The notes under the pieces are model-generated. The model did no database searches and was not told the DNA's origin. It worked only from the letters and a program-made list of their open reading frames with translations. A DNA stretch of 64,000 nucleotides from the NCBI GenBank assembly GCA_030538605.1, contig JAUNTQ010000002.1, positions 1 through 64,000 of the forward strand, given 5' to 3'. The translations under genes and the position numbers were made by a program. The stretch is from Pseudomonadota bacterium (lineage in GTDB: Bacteria; Pseudomonadota; Gammaproteobacteria; Burkholderiales; Burkholderiaceae_C). Of this stretch, positions 63,308 to 64,000 are shown in pieces (within the stretch, counting starts at the first letter, position 1; every line of letters starts with the position of its first letter).

Positions 63308-64000
63308 ATGACAGACACCACCAAAACCGTTCATCTGGCCCTGCAAGGCGGCGGCGCGCATGGCGCATTCACCTGGGGCGTGCTTGATGCGCTGCTGACC
63401 GACGGGCGTTTGCGCTTTGCCGGCATCAGCGGCACCAGCGCGGGCGCGGTCAACGCCGTGGCGCTGGCCCACGGCTGGGCCGCTGCGCAGGACGCTGGGC
63501 GCGACCCCGCCGAAGGCGCGCGCGTGGCGCTGGCCCACATCTGGAAAAAGGTGATGGAGCTGGGCGCCCTGAGCCAGAGCGCCGCGCGCCTGACGCGCCT
63601 GATGATGGGCGCGCTGCCCGGCGCGCTGGCCAAGTTCTCGCCGTATCAGGCCAACCCGCTCGACTACAACCCCCTGCGCACGCTGATCGAGGAAGCCATC
63701 GACTTCGAGCGCCTGTCGCGCCTGAAAAGCCCGCGCGTGTTCGTTGCCGCCACCGATGTCGAAACCGGCCGCGCCCGCTTTTTCAGCGGCAAGCGCCTCA
63801 CCGCACAAGCCGTGATGGCCTCGGCCTGCCTGCCGCAGCTCTTTCAGGCCCCCGAGATCGACGGCAAGCTCTACTGGGACGGTGGCTATGCCGCCAACCC
63901 CGCGCTCGGCCCGCTGGTGGAAATGGGCGAGAGCAGCGACATCCTGCTGGTGCAGATCAACCCGCTCAAGCGCGCGGGCCGCCCCACCACGGCAGCCGAA
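63308..64000 (+). CDS. patatin-like phospholipase (partial)
   Basis: First 231 residues of a patatin-family lipid hydrolase; the window ends inside the gene. The oxyanion hole is ALQGGGAHGAFTWG near the N-terminus, the nucleophile motif is GISGTSAGAVNAV near residue 42, and the catalytic Asp is in YWDGGYAANP near residue 195. VFVAATDVETGRARFFSG is also typical. No signal peptide is seen. ATG 63308 gives MTDTTKTVHLALQGGGAHGA. Confidence 0.93.
   Translation, partial: MTDTTKTVHLALQGGGAHGAFTWGVLDALLTDGRLRFAGISGTSAGAVNAVALAHGWAAAQDAGRDPAEGARVALAHIWKKVMELGALSQSAARLTRLMMGALPGALAKFSPYQANPLDYNPLRTLIEEAIDFERLSRLKSPRVFVAATDVETGRARFFSGKRLTAQAVMASACLPQLFQAPEIDGKLYWDGGYAANPALGPLVEMGESSDILLVQINPLKRAGRPTTAAE

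Overview
The window is high-GC DNA from a betaproteobacterium, most likely order Burkholderiales, family Comamonadaceae. The evidence is a PHA repressor PhaR, a Bug-family solute receptor, an rpoH-type sigma factor, an aa3 oxidase locus with the small Burkholderiales accessory proteins (37-aa assembly protein, DUF2970, DUF2909), and dispersed hairpins with an AGCTGCTTGCG head. No rRNA, CRISPR array, prophage or intact transposase was found. One tRNA (Leu-CAG) is present.

Layout. 1-1571: 3' part of carB. 1572-12876: an accessory block between carB and greA, which I recall as neighbours in related genomes. It holds a Phd/PIN toxin-antitoxin pair, two near-identical Uma2 genes in direct orientation, and between them a siderophore-uptake locus: a DUF2218-ATPase-permease-esterase-binding protein operon with every junction overlapping, a divergent AraC regulator, and a TonB receptor with a Fur-like site. 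Two 5'-truncated genes meet head to head at about 11.56 kb. 12877-14728: greA, a DUF4149 membrane protein, a Kdo hydroxylase. 14911-17404: a five-gene operon of a Ras-like GTPase, three Roadblock/LC7-type proteins and an unknown protein. 17734-28447: dnaE, PagL-like deacylase, cytochrome c4, a MoxR ATPase and its VWA partner separated by two other genes, an AI-2E-type exporter, a DUF971 protein. 28478-33387: ubiquinone genes ubiE, a Tim44-like gene, ubiJ and ubiB, with a vapBC-type pair inserted. 33466-39698: ftsK, lolA, trmL, comF and a BioC-like methyltransferase.

39806-50458 is the cytochrome c oxidase locus: coxB, ctaD, a 37-aa protein, ctaG, DUF2970, ctaE, DUF2909 (opposite strand), SURF1, a SCO-like protein, then after about 800 bp of repeats ctaA, ctaB and SCO. 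Together these supply the subunits, heme A synthesis, and copper delivery for one aa3 oxidase. 50603-64000: Bug receptor, rpoH under a perfect CIRCE operator, a small hydrophilic protein, phaR, rimO, tRNA-Leu, rnr, nnr, fdhD, a large FtsX-type permease and the start of a patatin phospholipase.

Repeats are the other main theme. Eight full-length hairpins of about 90-100 bp plus one short version lie mostly between convergent genes. Two reading frames (DUF4149 and rimO) carry in-frame insertions with the same ATAGCTG-type core, and two others (ctaA and the FtsX-type permease) carry a different GC-rich repeat. The items I rate highest are the GTPase/Roadblock operon, the hairpin family with its intragenic relatives, the Uma2 direct repeats around the siderophore locus, and the CIRCE-rpoH promoter.
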